The notes under the pieces were generated by a model. That model was not told where the DNA came from. It was given only the letters and a program-made list of their open reading frames with translations, and searched no databases. This document shows, piece by piece, positions 16,056 to 25,460 of a stretch of 64,000 nt of DNA (its first letter is position 1; every line of letters begins with the position of its first letter). The position numbers and the translations under genes are program-made. The DNA lies in NCBI RefSeq assembly GCF_029278565.1, contig NZ_CP119559.1, forward strand, positions 1,736,001-1,800,000, given 5' to 3'. Source of the stretch: Haloarcula halophila (GTDB lineage: Archaea; Halobacteriota; Halobacteria; Halobacteriales; Haloarculaceae).

Positions 16056-17054
16056 CTAGGCCAGTCCGACCGCCTGCATGATCGCGAAGAGCACGTCCCC
16101 GTAGGTCAGCGAGACGAGCAAGCCGGCGAACATCGGGACGATGAACGGGATGCCCGGCGAGATCCACACGTCTTCGGCCTCGACCAACACGTCCAGTCCT
16201 TCTCGAAGTTGGACGGGTGTCGCGCCGTAGGCCGAGTGGTCGATCTCTGCGAGGAACTGCTCGGCACCCCAGGGATCGGCCGGTTCACCCGCGGTATCTG
16301 TGTCTCCAGCGACGCTGGAGGCGGGTTCGCCGCCGTCGGTCGCCAGGGAGCCGTCACCGGGCGGGTTCGGGTCCGCAGGGAGCGAGGCCGGGTCGCGGTA
16401 CTGATTGGGGTGTTCCCGCAGTTCCGAGAGCGAGAGCCCGCGGTACTGGAGATACATCCGGAGGGCATCGAGATCCAGGCCACTCCGGGTGAACCCGTCG
16501 GGCGATTCCAGCAGCCGGCCGTACTCCTCGGTGACCTCGTCGACGGCGACCGGTCGCCCGATGAACATCGCGAGGCCGAACTCCCCCCGTGCGACGTTGC
16601 TGGCTGCCACACCCAGCGGATAGACGACGCCGGCCAGCACGGTGTTCGAGAGGATGGTCAGCGAGAACACGCCCAGCGTCGTCGGTTCCAGCGGCAGGGC
16701 GACCGACGGCGAGGACAGCAGGTACGTCGGATAGACGGGAAAGAGGACGGCGATCAGCATGAACGCCTTCGCGTCGGCGCCGCCGAACCCGCCGATCCGC
16801 CAGAACAGGTACGACAGCGGCATGACGAACCCGAGGCTGATCGCGACCCGGAGGAAGAACAACCGGCCGCCGGCCCCGTTCACCACCGTGTAGGTGTCCC
16901 AGGCCAGGAGGGCGACCGCAAACAGCGCGAGCGGCCCCCAGATCCGGTTGGGAATCCGACGCGTCTTCACGTCACGGTAGGCCGCCCACCCGAAGACGGG
17001 GACGGCCACCAGTCGCAACAGGTCCGGTATCGACCCGAGCACGACTGTCACCAC
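16056..17054 (-). CDS. pibD: Prepilin/preflagellin peptidase, A24 family (PibD-like)
   Basis: This membrane aspartic protease cleaves the class III signal of pilins and archaellins. It has 332 residues. The first catalytic Asp lies in [11 protein letters not shown] near residue 29 and the second in GGADAK near residue 90 (archaeal equivalent of GxGD). Six or so membrane helices are visible, interrupted by a long hydrophilic insert (about residues 180-290) rich in Pro, Asp and Ser. A final helix pair follows. This insert makes it longer than minimal FlaK enzymes. A likely substrate is the pilin at 10675. Confidence 0.92.
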   Translation of the reverse strand: MVTVVLGSIPDLLRLVAVPVFGWAAYRDVKTRRIPNRIWGPLALFAVALLAWDTYTVVNGAGGRLFFLRVAISLGFVMPLSYLFWRIGGFGGADAKAFMLIAVLFPVYPTYLLSSPSVALPLEPTTLGVFSLTILSNTVLAGVVYPLGVAASNVARGEFGLAMFIGRPVAVDEVTEEYGRLLESPDGFTRSGLDLDALRMYLQYRGLSLSELREHPNQYRDPASLPADPNPPGDGSLATDGGEPASSVAGDTDTAGEPADPWGAEQFLAEIDHSAYGATPVQLREGLDVLVEAEDVWISPGIPFIVPMFAGLLVSLTYGDVLFAIMQAVGLA

Positions 17055-17132
17055 TGGATGGGGCGTCCTAATGGTTCCGGTCAGTGAAGCCGCGGCTACG
17101 GGGGGAGAAGACGGTAAGAACTGCAGGGAGCG

Positions 17133-17522
17133 TCAGATGACGCGGTTCTGCAGGTAGTCGAGATGCTTCGCGTTGTAGACGATCTTGACCTCGTCGGCGT
17201 CGGGGCTGCCGATACAGGTCAGTCGGACGTTCTTCTCCTCGACTTCCTCGTCGCTGAGGATCTGCTGCATGTCCATGTCGATGTCGCCCTCGACGACGAT
17301 GGCGGCACAGTTCGCACAGGCGCCGGCACGGCACGAGAAGGGCCAGTCGTAGCCCTGTGCCTCGGCGGCTTCGAGGATGTACTCGCCCTCGTTGACGTCG
17401 ATCGTGCCGTGGTCCTCTTCGTCGAGGCCTTCGTCGCCGGCCTTCTCGAAGAGGTCGTCGTCGTAAATGTCCCAGCCGTTGTCGTCCACTACTTCGTAGT
17501 TAAGGTACTCTACCGTGGGCAT
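17133..17522 (-). CDS. fer: Halophilic 2Fe-2S ferredoxin
   Basis: This plant-type ferredoxin of 129 codons has the acidic N-terminal insertion known from halobacterial ferredoxins ([16 protein letters not shown], then several Asp/Glu-rich turns). Cluster ligands are CRAGACANC near residue 64 and the distal Cys in RLTCIG. It is the general electron carrier for 2-oxoacid oxidoreductases in haloarchaea and the expected donor to NirA and NasA encoded further on. The ATG at 17522 is chosen. The preceding codon GTG would add one residue only. Confidence 0.97.
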   Translation of the reverse strand: MPTVEYLNYEVVDDNGWDIYDDDLFEKAGDEGLDEEDHGTIDVNEGEYILEAAEAQGYDWPFSCRAGACANCAAIVVEGDIDMDMQQILSDEEVEEKNVRLTCIGSPDADEVKIVYNAKHLDYLQNRVI

Positions 17523-17592
17523 CACTGCCGGGTTCGGACGCCGACTTGTTAGACTTTGCCCTTCAGTAGCGGGAAACGAACAATGATGAGGG

Positions 17593-18795
17593 TTACGCGA
17601 CCGGCAGAAACCGGAAGACGAGGTAGGCGGCCACCGTCGCGATCGAGGGGACGATGTTCTGGAGGAAGATGACGCGAGCGGTCGTCGCCGGTTCGAACAG
17701 GTCCGAGGCCTTCGGGAGGTCCTCCCCCGACTCCTCGCCGATCGGTTCGGTCTCTTTCGGTTCTGGGGTCCCCTTCTGGCCGCCGACGGTGGGGGCGTCG
17801 TCGGCGTCGGCGGTCAGCGCGCCGACCGAGACCTCGGGTGCCTCGCCCTGGACCGTCTCGGAGAGCCGCGTCGTCCGGGTCGCCCGGCCCCAGCCGAGAC
17901 CGACGATGCTCATCGTCGCGATGATGACGAAACTGGCCGGGATACCGAGCGCCGAGAGGAACGTGACGATCGTCGAAGCGACCGCCGCGACGACGATGGC
18001 CGCCACCAGCGGGAGATCCGTGAGGTCGTTGCCGACCGTATCCATCGTCCGGCGAGCGATCGTAAAGGCACCGAGCCCGATTGCAGCCCCGCCCAGCAGG
18101 ATCGCCGGATACAGATCCAGCGAGCCGTTGCCAACCAGGGGTGCGACGGCGTTTGCGACGTTCGAGGCCCCCGCCGAGAAGCCCATGTAACAGCCGATGC
18201 CGATGACGACGACGGTCCCGACGAACTCCCGGGGTGTCGTGTTCTGGCCCAGTCGGACCCAGGGGAAGCCGGCCGAGGAGTCCACGTCGACGAGCGACCC
18301 CTCGCTCTGGGAGACGGCGAACCACTCGACCAGTTTCGGGTAGAAGTACCGCCCGATGACGCCGCTGACCCAGAACGCGATGATCGGCGAGACGAGCCAC
18401 CAGGAGACGATTTCGAGCATCAGTCCCGAGTTCAGCGTGCCACGAGCCAGTCCGAGCCCGGCGATCGCACCGACCGCCGTCATCGACGTCGACGCAGGGA
18501 CGCCGGCGACGTTCGAGAGGAACAGCGCCGTCCCGATGAAAAAGAGGACGACGATGCTGATGAGCGGCGAGAACTGCGTGGCGACCAGATCACTCCCCAG
18601 GCTCTTGACGACCGCCGGACCGACGAGCAGCCCGCCGGCGAGGGCAAACACCGTCATCAGGACCGCCGCGGAGAACTTCGTGAGGGTGTTCGATCCCACC
18701 GCGGGTCCGAAGGCGACGCCCGTCGAGGAGCCACCGATGTTGAACCCGACGAAGACCGCGACGACGACCCCCAGCGCGAAGAGAACCTCGACCAT
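17593..18795 (-). CDS. Inorganic phosphate transporter, PiT family
   Basis: The product is a 400-residue secondary transporter for phosphate with a monovalent cation. The two repeated PiT signatures are present: [21 protein letters not shown] in the first half and [18 protein letters not shown] in the second. About ten helices are visible, with an acidic cytoplasmic loop near the C-terminus before the last helix. It is one of two PiT genes in the window; the other, at 37915, is clearly different in sequence. No PhoU-like partner is adjacent. Confidence 0.93.
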   Translation of the reverse strand: MVEVLFALGVVVAVFVGFNIGGSSTGVAFGPAVGSNTLTKFSAAVLMTVFALAGGLLVGPAVVKSLGSDLVATQFSPLISIVVLFFIGTALFLSNVAGVPASTSMTAVGAIAGLGLARGTLNSGLMLEIVSWWLVSPIIAFWVSGVIGRYFYPKLVEWFAVSQSEGSLVDVDSSAGFPWVRLGQNTTPREFVGTVVVIGIGCYMGFSAGASNVANAVAPLVGNGSLDLYPAILLGGAAIGLGAFTIARRTMDTVGNDLTDLPLVAAIVVAAVASTIVTFLSALGIPASFVIIATMSIVGLGWGRATRTTRLSETVQGEAPEVSVGALTADADDAPTVGGQKGTPEPKETEPIGEESGEDLPKASDLFEPATTARVIFLQNIVPSIATVAAYLVFRFLPVA

Positions 18796-18884
18796 ACGTC
18801 TGCCAGATTCCGGCGGCGGTAAAGGGTACCGTCTTCGGAGCCGGCCGGTCGAACTGGGGCCGGGACGAGAGGGTGCCCGGTCGA

Positions 18885-19613
18885 TCAGGTATCGTCGGTG
18901 TCGGTAGCGTCCTCGTCGGTATCGTCCGCGTCGGTATCGTCCGCGTCGGCAGCGTCTTCGTCGGTGTCGCTCTCGGCGTTAGCGAGCCGCTTGCGTTTCT
19001 CGGCGGCCGTCTCCTCGACCTCGGAGACGGTCTCTTTCGCGGCCTCGACTTCCTCGGTGACGGACTCGGCGGTCTTCTTCGCGTCGCTCGTCTTGGTCTG
19101 GGCGTCCGTCGCCTTGTCCTTGACTTCGGTCACCGTCTCGGCAGCGTCGTCTGCACCGGTCTCCGCTGCGGTCTGTTCGACTTTGTCGGCCGTCTCCTCG
19201 ACCTCGGCGGCGGCCTCGTCGACCGTCTCGGCGGCGTCCTCGACGGAGTCGACGGTCGTCTCCAGTTCGTCGGCGGTCTGTTCCAGTTGCTCGGCCGCCT
19301 GTTCGAGTTCGGCGGCCTGTGCCGCGACGTCCTCGTTGGTCCGTTCGAGCACGTTCGCCAACACGAGAAACTGGAGGAGACCGACGACGACGAACGCCGA
19401 GACGGCGATGCTCGCGGCCGTCGCGAGTATCTCGCGCCAGGCCGGCGTCGTCTCGACGACCCCCGCGACGACAAGTGCCCACGCCAGCGACAGCGCAACG
19501 GCGACGACCAGAACCGCCTGTGCGAACAGCCGGTACTGTTTCTCGTACCGGCCGAACATGGCGGATTCGAGGGTGCGAGCGAGCGGTGTGAGCAGTGGAA
19601 CACGCGAGGACAT
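18885..19613 (-). CDS. Membrane-anchored acidic coiled-coil protein
   Basis: This is a 242-residue protein with two transmembrane helices at about residues 30-55 and 65-90. They are followed by a long heptad-repeat coiled coil (LEQAAEQLEQTADELE, then VEDAAETVDEAAAEVEE) and a terminal low-complexity Asp/Thr/Ala tail (DTDADDT units). It resembles apolipoprotein-like or methyl-accepting coiled coils in composition only. The ATG at 19613 (MSSRVPLLTPLART) is used. An ATG at 19559 is possible. The function is unknown. The tail is encoded by a tandem GTC/GGT-rich repeat that is prone to slippage. Confidence 0.75.
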   Translation of the reverse strand: MSSRVPLLTPLARTLESAMFGRYEKQYRLFAQAVLVVAVALSLAWALVVAGVVETTPAWREILATAASIAVSAFVVVGLLQFLVLANVLERTNEDVAAQAAELEQAAEQLEQTADELETTVDSVEDAAETVDEAAAEVEETADKVEQTAAETGADDAAETVTEVKDKATDAQTKTSDAKKTAESVTEEVEAAKETVSEVEETAAEKRKRLANAESDTDEDAADADDTDADDTDEDATDTDDT

Positions 19614-19763
19614 ACGGAACTGTTCCGGACACAGCGGGAAAAACCCGGGGTAGACGACTGTCACGTAGCGTCGAGAGCGGCCGGTGGGTTCGGCTGGGAC
19701 TCATCCGTCGGGCGAGCCTCCAGGACACCACAACTACGTGCCAGTGACCTGTCGGTGTCCAGT

Positions 19764-20411
19764 ATGGATCTCACGGGCGCACTCAAACGCAGTTTCGTCG
19801 CGGGGCTGTTGTTGCTCACTCCGCTGGTCATCACGCTGTACGTCCTCAGACTGCTGGTCTCGTGGTCGCTCCAGTTCGTCGACCCGGTCGTCCAGGGGAC
19901 CAGATTGACACAGTACACCGGGAACGTCGAGGCAGTCGCACAGCTCGTCGCAGTCGTCCTGATACTGGTCGTGGTCACGGTGCTTGGCTATCTGGCACAG
20001 AAGAACGTCGGCCGCCAGCTGTTCGGCGGTATCGGCCGGATCGTGAACGTCATCCCCCTGTTTAGCACGATCTATCTGACCGTCCGGCAGGTCGCCAACT
20101 CCCTGGTCGACCGGAGCACGGCCTACGAGAGCGTCGTCCTCGTCGAGTACCCGCGGGAGGGGATCTACTCGCTGGGCCTGGTCACCGGCGAGAGCCCGCG
20201 AGAGGTCGAAGAGGTCGCGGATCAAGAGGTGTACAACGTCTTCCTGCCGAACAGTCCGAACCCGACCGGTGGCCGCCTCGTGTTGCTCCCCGAAGACCAG
20301 GTCCGGGAACTCGATATGAGCGTGCGGCGGGCGCTCCGGCTCGTCGTCACCACCGGCGTCGGGGCCGAGGACGAACCCGCGGCGCTGATCGACGGCGACC
20401 GGTCCGGCTGA
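19764..20411 (+). CDS. DUF502 family membrane protein
   Basis: The product is 215 residues. The N-terminus LKRSFVAGLLLLTPLVITLY and IVNVIPLFSTIYLTVRQV are DUF502 signatures. Two N-terminal helices are followed by a conserved soluble domain containing VVLVEYPREGIYSLGLVTGE and VFLPNSPNPTGG. The function is unknown. The ATG at 19764 is chosen because the family begins at this point; upstream frame is a shadow of the coiled-coil gene. It is 60 nt upstream of hisA and may be co-transcribed. Confidence 0.9.
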   Translation: MDLTGALKRSFVAGLLLLTPLVITLYVLRLLVSWSLQFVDPVVQGTRLTQYTGNVEAVAQLVAVVLILVVVTVLGYLAQKNVGRQLFGGIGRIVNVIPLFSTIYLTVRQVANSLVDRSTAYESVVLVEYPREGIYSLGLVTGESPREVEEVADQEVYNVFLPNSPNPTGGRLVLLPEDQVRELDMSVRRALRLVVTTGVGAEDEPAALIDGDRSG

Positions 20412-20471
20412 GGAACCGCCCGTGACGGCGGGACCGACACGCTTTCGACAGCTGGTGCCCCAGCCGTTCGC

Positions 20472-21206
20472 ATGTTCCCCGAGTTCGAGGTCGTCCCGGC
20501 CGTAGACATGCAGGACGGACAGGTCGTCCAACTGGTCGGCGGCGAACGCGGGACCGAGAAGACGTACGGCGACCCGGTCGAGGCAGCCCAGCGGTGGGTC
20601 GAGGCGGGCGCGCGGACGCTCCACCTGGTCGACCTCGACGGTGCCTTCGAGGGCGAGCGACAGAACGCCGAGGCGATCGACGCCGTCCTGGACGCCGTCG
20701 ACGACGATATCGGGGTCCAACTGGGCGGTGGCATCCGGACCGGGAGCGACGCCGTCTCGCTGCTGGACCGCGGCGTCGACCGGGTGATCCTCGGGACCGC
20801 TGCCGTCGAGACCCCCGAGATCGTCGGCGAGATCAGCGAACGCCACCCCGGCAGCGTCCTCGTGAGTCTCGACGCGAAAGACGGCGAGGTCGTCGTCTCG
20901 GGCTGGACCGAGGGAACCGGGCTCGACCCGACCGAGGCCGCACAGCGGTACGCCGACCTCGGTGCCGGCGGCATCCTCTTTACCGACGTCGACGTCGAAG
21001 GGCGACTGGCGGGCGTCCGGACCGACCCCGTCCGGCGGCTGGTCGAATCCGTCGACGTCCCCGTGATCGCTAGCGGGGGCGTCGCGACCGTCGAGGACGT
21101 GGTCGCGCTGGAAGAAGCCGGTGCGGCCGCCGTCGTCGTCGGCAGCGCGCTCTACGAGGGCGAGTTCACGCTCTCGGAAGCGATGGCGGCGGTCGAGGAC
21201 GCGTGA
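20472..21206 (+). CDS. hisA: Phosphoribosylformimino-5-aminoimidazole carboxamide ribotide isomerase (HisA)
   Basis: This (beta/alpha)8 isomerase of histidine biosynthesis converts ProFAR to PRFAR. It has 244 residues, normal for the family. The N-terminal VVPAVDMQDGQVVQLVGGE carries the first catalytic Asp. SLDAKDGEVVVSGWTE carries the second Asp, and GGIRTGSDA, FTDVDVEGRLAG and IASGGVATVEDV are phosphate-binding blocks. hisB lies 2.4 kb downstream, separated by a TrmB regulator and an MFS gene. Confidence 0.97.
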   Translation: MFPEFEVVPAVDMQDGQVVQLVGGERGTEKTYGDPVEAAQRWVEAGARTLHLVDLDGAFEGERQNAEAIDAVLDAVDDDIGVQLGGGIRTGSDAVSLLDRGVDRVILGTAAVETPEIVGEISERHPGSVLVSLDAKDGEVVVSGWTEGTGLDPTEAAQRYADLGAGGILFTDVDVEGRLAGVRTDPVRRLVESVDVPVIASGGVATVEDVVALEEAGAAAVVVGSALYEGEFTLSEAMAAVEDA

Positions 21207-21237
21207 CTGCGAGCGGTGGTCGCGAACGCTGCGGGGC

Positions 21238-22302
21238 TTACCCCGAGTACAGCGTCACCGCCGTTGCCCCGTAGCCCTCGTAGAACGGTCTGATCCCACC
21301 CTGCGTGTTGCCGGCCGAGACACGCCCGTCGGGCGTCTCGAAGACGAGGCTGTTCTCCATCGGGAAATCGTTGGTCGGGTCGCCGACGAGTCCCTGACGG
21401 ACCTCGACGACGGGGACCCGCTCGTAGCTCTGCTCGCTGCCGTCGAGGTCACTGAGTGTCACGTCCGCGAGCAGATCGCGGCCGGCCGCCCGATGGAGCG
21501 CGGCGTTGGTCGCCGCCGTCCGGAGGTGGTCGTAGGTCGCCGGCAGCGGGTCCGGCTCGGTGACGTAGCGGTCCTCACCCATCGGCCAGAAGTTCGCGAC
21601 GACGTTGCCGAAGAAGCCGCTGCCGACCTCCCGCTGTGAGAACGCCAGCGCGTACTCCTCGCCGTGTCGCCCTGAGAGGACGCCGTGAGAGCCCATCAAC
21701 CCTCGCGTCTCGTCGACGAGGACGTAGACCGGTGCCGCCGCCTCCCAGGTCCGGACCACGTCGGCGATCCGCCCCCACTCGACGTCCAGTGGGTCGGCAG
21801 ACAGCGGCGAGACCACGAGCAGATAGACGAACACGCCCCGGTCCTGTGCCTCCAGCAGTGCCTCTCGGAGGTGGTCGATCTCCGGTTCCGGAACGACCAG
21901 CAGCGCCTCGTGGCGAGCGGCCTCCAGTGCGCTGCGTGCCCGCTTGCGGACGGTCGCCCGCGAGTGGACGACCTCGACGGGTACCCCCTCGTCGGCCGGT
22001 TGCTCGTAGAGGTCGTCGATGGTATCGCCCAGTTCCTCGACCCGCGTCGAGAGCGCGCCGATTGCGTCCTCGGGCCGACGGGCGCGTAAGACGGTCGGGC
22101 TCCGTGTCTCGTCGACGGTCACCAGTCCCCGGTCGGCCAGTGCGGCGGCGATGTCGTAGACGTACCCCTGTGAGACGTCCGCGGCTCGTGATACCTCCCC
22201 CGTGGTGGCCGTTCCCGCCCTGAGGACGGCCAGATAGGCCTCGATCTCCTTCTCCGAGAGTCCGAACGCAGCGAGGTGATCCCGGAGCGCGTCGGCAGAC
22301 AT
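21238..22302 (-). CDS. TrmB family transcriptional regulator
   Basis: The product is 354 residues. An N-terminal winged helix (LAAFGLSEKEIEAYLAVLRAG, then DVSQGYVYDIAAALADRGL) is typical of TrmB. A phospholipase-D-like dimerisation and effector domain follows (EALLVVPEPEIDHLREALLE), and a C-terminal sugar-binding-like domain completes it. TrmB proteins control sugar uptake and central carbon genes in archaea by binding maltodextrin, glucose or similar effectors. It is divergent from an MFS transporter, with 61 nt between, so that transporter is the likely target. The ATG is at 22302. Confidence 0.9.
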   Translation of the reverse strand: MSADALRDHLAAFGLSEKEIEAYLAVLRAGTATTGEVSRAADVSQGYVYDIAAALADRGLVTVDETRSPTVLRARRPEDAIGALSTRVEELGDTIDDLYEQPADEGVPVEVVHSRATVRKRARSALEAARHEALLVVPEPEIDHLREALLEAQDRGVFVYLLVVSPLSADPLDVEWGRIADVVRTWEAAAPVYVLVDETRGLMGSHGVLSGRHGEEYALAFSQREVGSGFFGNVVANFWPMGEDRYVTEPDPLPATYDHLRTAATNAALHRAAGRDLLADVTLSDLDGSEQSYERVPVVEVRQGLVGDPTNDFPMENSLVFETPDGRVSAGNTQGGIRPFYEGYGATAVTLYSG

Positions 22303-22363
22303 GGAAGAGGATTGTACTACTATATACAAAATATTTTTCCACAGGGGGCGTCCAGGGTGGAGT
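22303..22363. promoter_or_regulatory. Divergent promoter between trmB-type regulator and MFS gene
   Basis: This 61-nt spacer is strikingly AT-rich in its centre. ATATAC at 22320-22326 lies about 20-25 nt before the regulator start on the minus strand. AAAATATTTT at 22328-22337 is a perfect 10-bp palindrome about 27-36 nt before the MFS start on the plus strand. A shared, overlapping promoter lets one bound regulator control both genes. I see no certain copy of a published TrmB operator. Confidence 0.5.
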
Positions 22364-23560
22364 ATGAACGAGACGGCCGGGACACACGAGACGGAAACAC
22401 AGCGTGACACCAGAAGGTGGTGGACGCTGGCCGTCTTCGCGTACGTCGCCCTGGAGGGAGCCGGACTCCAGATGCGCGGGGCCGTCATCCCGGAGTTGCG
22501 GGCGACCTTCGGTGCGCCCGACTGGCAGTTGGGACTGGTCGCGCCGGCCGGGACCCTGGGGTACCTGTTGGTCGTGATGGTCGTCGGCGTGGTCGCGAGC
22601 CGGTTCGACACGCGCCGGTTGCTCCTGGTGGGGTTCGTCGGGACCGGGGTCGGCATCTTCTTTATGGGTGTCGCACCGTCGTTCCTGCTGTTCCTGTCGG
22701 CGCTGGTGGGCCGGGGACTGTTCACCGGCGTCGGCCGCGGAACCGACCGACCGCTGTTGAGCCACCTCTACCCGACCCAGCGAGGGCGGCTGTTCAGCTA
22801 CTACGACATGATGTGGGCGGTCGGTGCGACCACCGGGCCGGCGCTGGTCGCGGCGGCGGTCTGGCTGGGCGACTGGCGGCTGGCGTACTACACGCTGGGG
22901 CTGGCCTTCGTCCCGCTGATCGGGCTAGTGTGGTTCCTCCCGACGCCCGACATCGCGGGCGGCGACGACACCCTCGATCTGGCGGAGTTGCGCCGGATCG
23001 GCCGCCAACCGGAGGTAGTGGCGACCGCCGTCACGCTGTTTCTCTCGGCGGGCATCGAGGGCGGCCTGTTCACCTGGCTGACGACGTTCGCACAGGGTCG
23101 GGTGCCCGGGGCGCTCGCGACGGCGTCGCTGAGTATCATGCTCGTCGCGTACATCCCCGGACGGTTCGTCTCCGGACGGCTCTCCGAGCGGTTCGGCTAC
23201 GCCCGTCTCGGCCTCGTACAGGCCGGGTTGCTCGTCCCCGCGTTCCTCTACACGTTCTTCCTCGCGGAGGGGCTGGCGCTGCTCGTGGGCTTTTTCGCCA
23301 TCGGGCTGGTGCTGTCGGGGCTATACCCGACGATGTTGGCCTACGGGACCGAGGCCGTCCCCGAACACAGCGCGCCGGTCAACGCCATCGCCGCGGTCAC
23401 CTCCGCGGCGGGGATCGCGGCCGTCCCGGCGGTGATGGGCGTTCTCATCGGCGGCGAGGGGATCCTCCAGACGATGCGGTTGCTGTGGGCGCCGATCGCA
23501 GTGTTGCTTGCGGTGACGCTGGTGACCTGGCTCGTCATCGGCCGGGTGACAGAGCCGTGA
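22364..23560 (+). CDS. MFS transporter
   Basis: The product is a 398-residue major facilitator with 12 predicted helices. GVVASRFDTRRLLLVG resembles the loop 2-3 MFS motif, and SGRLSERFGYARLGLV is its second-half equivalent. The N-terminus is a short hydrophilic Glu/Thr tail before the first helix (WWTLAVFAYVALEGAGLQMRG). The substrate is unknown. Linkage to a TrmB regulator suggests a sugar or related carbon compound. The ATG at 22364 is preceded by GGTGGAG, a possible ribosome site. Starts further upstream would lie within the promoter. Confidence 0.87.
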   Translation: MNETAGTHETETQRDTRRWWTLAVFAYVALEGAGLQMRGAVIPELRATFGAPDWQLGLVAPAGTLGYLLVVMVVGVVASRFDTRRLLLVGFVGTGVGIFFMGVAPSFLLFLSALVGRGLFTGVGRGTDRPLLSHLYPTQRGRLFSYYDMMWAVGATTGPALVAAAVWLGDWRLAYYTLGLAFVPLIGLVWFLPTPDIAGGDDTLDLAELRRIGRQPEVVATAVTLFLSAGIEGGLFTWLTTFAQGRVPGALATASLSIMLVAYIPGRFVSGRLSERFGYARLGLVQAGLLVPAFLYTFFLAEGLALLVGFFAIGLVLSGLYPTMLAYGTEAVPEHSAPVNAIAAVTSAAGIAAVPAVMGVLIGGEGILQTMRLLWAPIAVLLAVTLVTWLVIGRVTEP

Positions 23561-23592
23561 GGTCCAAATAGCCGGCCCGACACCGTCCGAGT

Positions 23593-24180
23593 ATGACCGA
23601 TCGTACGGCGGCCCTCACGCGCGAGACGGCCGAGACGGAGATCGAGGTGACACTGGACGTCGACGGTGACGGCGAATCGACCGTCGAGACGGGCGTGGGC
23701 TTTTTCGACCACATGCTGACCGCCTTCGCGACCCACGGGCTGTTCGACCTGACCGTCCAGTGTGACGGCGACCTGGAGATCGACGACCACCACACCGTCG
23801 AGGACGTGGCGATCACGCTGGGCGAGGCCTTCGAAGCGGCGCTGGGTGAGAAACGCGGTATCCAGCGCTTCGCCGACCGGCGGGTCCCGCTCGACGAGGC
23901 GGTCGCCAGCGTCGTCGTCGACGTCTCCGGGCGGCCCTACTTCGCGTTCGACGGCGCGTTCTCACAGGCCGAAGTCGGCGGGATGACCAGCCACATGGCG
24001 AAGCACTTCGGGCGCTCGCTCGCGATGAACGCGGGGCTGACGCTACACTGTGGCGTCGAGGGCGAGAACGCGCACCACGAGATCGAGGCGCTGTTCAAGG
24101 GACTGGCCCGGGCCTTGGACGACGCGACGCGGATCGACGAGCGCCGCAGCGACGTCGCCAGCACGAAAGGCGAGCTATAG
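23593..24180 (+). CDS. hisB: Imidazoleglycerol-phosphate dehydratase (HisB)
   Basis: The enzyme dehydrates imidazole glycerol phosphate in histidine synthesis. It has 195 residues, normal for the monofunctional archaeal form. Metal-binding and catalytic histidine motifs are [13 protein letters not shown] near residue 37, [11 protein letters not shown] near residue 60, MTSHMAKHF and [18 protein letters not shown]. The stop codon TAG directly abuts the ATG of the HTH-ACT gene, so the two form a tight operon. Confidence 0.97.
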   Translation: MTDRTAALTRETAETEIEVTLDVDGDGESTVETGVGFFDHMLTAFATHGLFDLTVQCDGDLEIDDHHTVEDVAITLGEAFEAALGEKRGIQRFADRRVPLDEAVASVVVDVSGRPYFAFDGAFSQAEVGGMTSHMAKHFGRSLAMNAGLTLHCGVEGENAHHEIEALFKGLARALDDATRIDERRSDVASTKGEL

Positions 24181-24684
24181 ATGTTCGACGAGATCATGGA
24201 GAAGTTCGAGGACTCACCGGGCCAGCAGGCCGTCATCCGCCTGTTGCTCGAACGGGGGTTCTCAGTCAACGAGGACGGGCGGGTCGTCTCCGGCGGGATC
24301 GAGATCCCCAACACGGGGATCGCCCGCGAGGCCGGCGTCGACCGGCGGGTGGTCAACGCGACGACCGATGCCATCCTGGCCGACGACGAACTGCGACGCA
24401 TCTTCCGGAACATCTCGGCGGTCCCGAGTCTGCTGGATCTGGCACCGGTCCTGGATCTGACCGCCATCACCGTCCACGTCCGGGACGCCGACGAGTCGGG
24501 GATCGTCGCCACCGTCACCGGTGCCATCGCCGACCGTGACATCCCCATCCGGCAGGTGCTCACCGAGGACCCGGAGTTCACCGACGAGGCCGTTCTCTAC
24601 GTCATCACCGACGAGGAACTCCCCGGGGACCTGCTCAACGAGATCACCGGGATGGCGTTCGTCCGGACGATCGAGTTGGCGTGA
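24181..24684 (+). CDS. HTH plus ACT domain regulator-like protein
   Basis: The product is 167 residues. The N-terminal half carries a helix-turn-helix (GIAREAGVDRRVVNATTDAI) and the C-terminal half an ACT domain (LDLTAITVHVRDADESGIVA, then DIPIRQVLTEDPE). ACT domains bind amino acids, so this probably senses one. It starts on the base after the hisB stop, so a link to histidine or general amino acid regulation is reasonable inference. No catalytic domain is present. Confidence 0.85.
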   Translation: MFDEIMEKFEDSPGQQAVIRLLLERGFSVNEDGRVVSGGIEIPNTGIAREAGVDRRVVNATTDAILADDELRRIFRNISAVPSLLDLAPVLDLTAITVHVRDADESGIVATVTGAIADRDIPIRQVLTEDPEFTDEAVLYVITDEELPGDLLNEITGMAFVRTIELA

Positions 24685-24727
24685 CCGGCCCGCCACGGCT
24701 TTGTGCGGGCGCTCCCTCGGTCGGCGT

Positions 24728-25081
24728 ATGAACCCACGGACGCTCGTCCGCGCCGAGGGAGCGGTCGTCGCCGCCGCCGCGACGGTGACCTACGCGCTCG
24801 ACGGCCGATCACTGCTCGTCTTTCTCGCGGTGATCCTCCTGCCCGACGCGTCGATGGCCGGTTACCTCCACAGCCGTCGGGTCGGTGCGATCACGTACAA
24901 CGCCGTCCACACCTACGTCGGTCCGGTCGTGCTGGCGGCCGTCGGGGTCCTGACCGGGACCGGGCTGGCCGTCGGCATCGCGCTGATCTGGACCGCTCAC
25001 ATCGGGGCCGATCGCCTGTTCGGCTACGGACTGAAGTACGCCGACCGGGAGTTCGGCGACACGCACGTCCAGCGGCTATGA
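24728..25081 (+). CDS. DUF4260 family membrane protein
   Basis: The protein is 117 residues with about four helices. AGYLHSRRVGAITYNAVHTYVGPVV and LIWTAHIGADRLFGYGLKY are the DUF4260 marks, including the HIGxDRxxGYGLKY signature. The function is unknown. The stop overlaps the start of the ferredoxin-like gene by 4 nt (ATGA). The arrangement suggests an operon in which a small membrane protein precedes a 2Fe-2S protein. Confidence 0.88.
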   Translation: MNPRTLVRAEGAVVAAAATVTYALDGRSLLVFLAVILLPDASMAGYLHSRRVGAITYNAVHTYVGPVVLAAVGVLTGTGLAVGIALIWTAHIGADRLFGYGLKYADREFGDTHVQRL

Positions 25082-25428
25082 CCGCGACGATCACCGTCGT
25101 CACGCCCGAGGGCGACCGCCGAGAACTGACCGCCGATCCCGGTGCCGTCCTCCGGGACGTGTTGCTGGCGGCGGAGCTCTCACCGCACGGGCGGTACGCC
25201 CGCACCGTCAACTGTGGCGGCCGGGGGATCTGTGCGACCTGTGGCGTTCGCCTGGGCGGGGAGCCGACCCCCGAACACTGGCACGACGACCTGGCCGACC
25301 GCTTCGGCTATCCCCGCCTGTCCTGTCAGCTCCGGGTTCGGGACGGGATGGTCGTCCGCCTGCTCGACAAGCGGGTCTGGGGCGGCCGGAAGAGCGGGCG
25401 TGACCGAGACGGGTCCTCGGAAGGGTAA
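25078..25428 (+). CDS. 2Fe-2S ferredoxin domain protein
   Basis: The protein is 116 residues. It has a plant-type cluster motif CGGRGICATCG near residue 44 and a distal cysteine in RLSCQL. A basic C-terminal tail (GGRKSGRDRDG) is unlike the acidic Fer protein at 17133, so it likely serves a different partner. It begins within the DUF4260 stop, giving translational coupling. The donor or acceptor is unknown. Confidence 0.88.
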   Translation: MTATITVVTPEGDRRELTADPGAVLRDVLLAAELSPHGRYARTVNCGGRGICATCGVRLGGEPTPEHWHDDLADRFGYPRLSCQLRVRDGMVVRLLDKRVWGGRKSGRDRDGSSEG

Positions 25429-25460
25429 GCGCTATTCGCCCGCCGCCGGTACCGTCGGCC

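Noticed and set aside
18873-20411. Long ORF covering the coiled-coil gene antisense and the DUF502 gene
   Set aside because: Only the part from 19764 has family similarity. The upstream portion is the antisense shadow of the coiled-coil gene.
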